This document shows, piece by piece, positions 63,232 to 64,000 of a DNA stretch of 64,000 nucleotides; the first letter of the stretch is position 1, and each line of letters opens with the position of its first letter. The stretch is from Thiomonas sp. X19 (GTDB lineage Bacteria > Pseudomonadota > Gammaproteobacteria > Burkholderiales > Burkholderiaceae_C), in contig NZ_LT605203.1 in NCBI RefSeq assembly GCF_900089495.1, forward strand, positions 3,630,179 through 3,694,178, written 5' to 3'. The notes below the pieces were generated by a model that had not been told where the DNA came from, made no database searches, and saw only the letters and a list, made by a program, of their open reading frames with translations. Position numbers and translations under genes: made by a program.

Positions 63232-63720
63232 GGCCGATCGCTCCTGAAAAGGAAGCGTCCGGCGTGCCTACACGCATCACTCCTACTTTGCAGTAGCAGA
63301 TCGAACTCAGCAGTCCCGTCGCGCACTGCGCATCTCAGTGCCTTAGTAAATCCCGCTGCGATCTGGGAGGGTTTGTGGTTTTGGACAGCACCACTACCCG
63401 CCTCATGGAGCCCTCAATGGCAGACTTTCGTCAATTCTGAGTCCCGAACTCAGCATCCTTTTTTTCTGGCTTGCGAAACCAGCGCTGATTCGTAGCTTAC
63501 TCTCGCATACCTCAGGATGCAAGTGCTTTTTTAATTCTTGACTAATTTGTCGGTCTAAGTCCACGCAACGGCCCCTCCGTGTTCCGTCCTCGGCGGAACA
63601 CACCGCACATCATCCGCCTCAATCAATTTTTGGCGCTGGGGACAATGCGGGGACAGTCATGCCGGTATGCAGCGGTACGTTTTGGGACAATCTGGGGACA
63701 ATTCACGCTCCAGAACCCAC
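63232..63720. other. Right-end control region of the tRNA-Arg element
   Basis: About 490 bp without a gene. It should hold the promoter of the minus-strand operon, though no clear -35/-10 pair stands out. It contains a hairpin GTGTTCCG/CGGAACAC (63579-63601), a palindrome-like GCACTGAGATGCGCAGTGC (minus strand, 63330-63350 region) and two pairs of GGGACA(A/G)T boxes. Confidence 0.55.
63639..63705. repeat. Right tandem GGGACAAT boxes, candidate integrase arm sites
   Basis: Two pairs: GGGACAATGCGGGGACAGTC at 63639-63658 and TTTGGGACAATCTGGGGACA continuing ATTCA at 63681-63705. In each the boxes are 11 bp apart. The second pair matches the left-end copy at 46555-46579 at 23 of 25 bases. Confidence 0.7.
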
Positions 63721-63749
63721 AAAAAAACCCACAGTGTCAGTGTGGGTTT
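63721..63749 (-). terminator. Terminator for tRNA-Arg, supplied by the element
   Basis: On the minus strand AAACCCACA-CTGACAC-TGTGGGTTT followed by further T, seven in a row in all. It lies 34 bp past the tRNA 3' end and inside the element. Confidence 0.8.
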
Positions 63750-63782
63750 GTTCTGTAAATCGTTGATTTATTAGGTATTTAT

Positions 63783-63859
63783 TGGCCTGCCCGACTGGAT
63801 TCGAACCAGTGACCTACGGCTTAGAAGGCCGTTGCTCTATCCAGCTGAGCTACGGGCAG
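63783..63859 (-). tRNA. tRNA-Arg (anticodon UCU)
   Basis: A 77-nt tRNA with encoded CCA. Acceptor CTGCCCG pairs with CGGGCAG, the D arm is GCTCAGCTGGATAGAGC, the anticodon loop is CTTCTAA in CGGC/GCCG, and the T loop is TTCGAAT. Its last 47 nt are the right-hand direct repeat of the integrated element, so the element regenerated an intact gene on insertion. Confidence 0.95.
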
Positions 63860-63950
63860 CAGGGGCATGACGCTGCTGTTTGCAGCCCGCTGAAGTGTAG
63901 TGGGGCGTAAGTGGGCACCCAAGTTGCCCGCTGGGCCCCGCAGCGGGGGA

Positions 63951-64000
63951 TCAGGCCTCGGTGGTGGCGGTGTAACCGGCGCGCACCACGGCCTCGACCA
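63951..64000 (-). CDS. C-terminal end of a possible heavy-metal-associated domain protein (cut by the right edge)
   Basis: The last 15 codons before a TGA read VEAVVRAGYTATTEA. The AGYTAT ending resembles the final strand of HMA domains in copper chaperones or copper ATPases. Too little is visible to be sure. Confidence 0.35.
   Translation of the reverse strand, partial: VEAVVRAGYTATTEA

Larger units (their letters stand above)
46449..63829. mobile_element. 17.4-kb integrative mobilisable element in tRNA-Arg(UCU)
   Basis: Bounded by a 47-bp perfect direct repeat that is the 3' part of the tRNA-Arg gene. Contents from left: integrase, iteron-like region, envelope-protein cargo with a YadA-type adhesin, non-coding region with a candidate oriT, MobC-like protein and coupling ATPase, small membrane proteins, Toprim protein, P4/D5-type primase-helicase, and an AlpA-like regulator. 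Apart from the integrase, its genes are on the minus strand. No channel-forming type IV secretion genes are present, so transfer would need a helper. Confidence 0.88.

Overview
The window is high-GC chromosomal DNA from a betaproteobacterium, most likely Burkholderiales and possibly close to Thiomonas. That placement is an inference from gene content and protein style, because no rRNA gene is present. The backbone carries acs (cut by the left edge), class I fumarase, murI, xthA, a glnA - DUF4124 gene - ntrB - ntrC nitrogen cluster, an omega-aminotransferase, serS, ispH-fkpB, radC, an ergothioneine egtD with a broken egtB, prfC, a CYTH-CHAD protein and ETF:ubiquinone oxidoreductase.

Mobile and decaying DNA is concentrated in three places. 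(1) At 14956-16557 an IS1182-type element sits between two copies of CTAG. (2) At 20.0-28.6 kb there is a decayed region. It holds a bestrophin remnant, a marR fragment joined to an isochorismatase fragment, and an AAA+ ATPase gene split exactly in its Walker A motif by a 2.6-kb serine-recombinase element. It also holds a HigBA toxin-antitoxin pair and a P4-type integrase next to tRNA-Ser(CGA). (3) At 46449-63829 a 17.4-kb integrated element is bounded by 47-bp direct repeats, one of which is the 3' end of an intact tRNA-Arg(UCU) gene.

The tRNA-Arg element is the most interesting part. Its integrase lies just inside the left repeat, and tandem GGGACAAT boxes (11-bp phase) lie at both ends. 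A replication block at the right encodes an AlpA-like regulator, a P4/D5-type primase-helicase and a Toprim protein, with repeated GGACGGAT boxes between the last two. A mobilisation block follows: a TraD/MobB-like coupling ATPase, a MobC/replication-relaxation protein and a small ribbon-helix-helix-like protein. Beyond them is a long non-coding stretch with a 28-bp-arm inverted repeat that is a candidate oriT. The left half carries cargo for the cell envelope: a YadA-type trimeric autotransporter, a predicted outer-membrane barrel, a glycine-zipper lipoprotein and several small membrane proteins. Five 14-bp AT-rich iteron-like repeats and a 24-bp near-palindrome lie beside the integrase. No type IV secretion channel genes are present, so it reads as an integrative mobilisable element, not a self-transmissible one.

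Many cargo genes share an unusual feature: the leader just upstream of the ribosome binding site contains the same roughly 50-nt sequence, with a TTTCGC...CTGAAT core followed by a GC-rich hairpin. Seven copies can be recognised. I know of no described element that matches it.

Wherever ORFs overlap on opposite strands in this high-GC DNA, I kept the one with recognisable protein motifs and left out the shadows.
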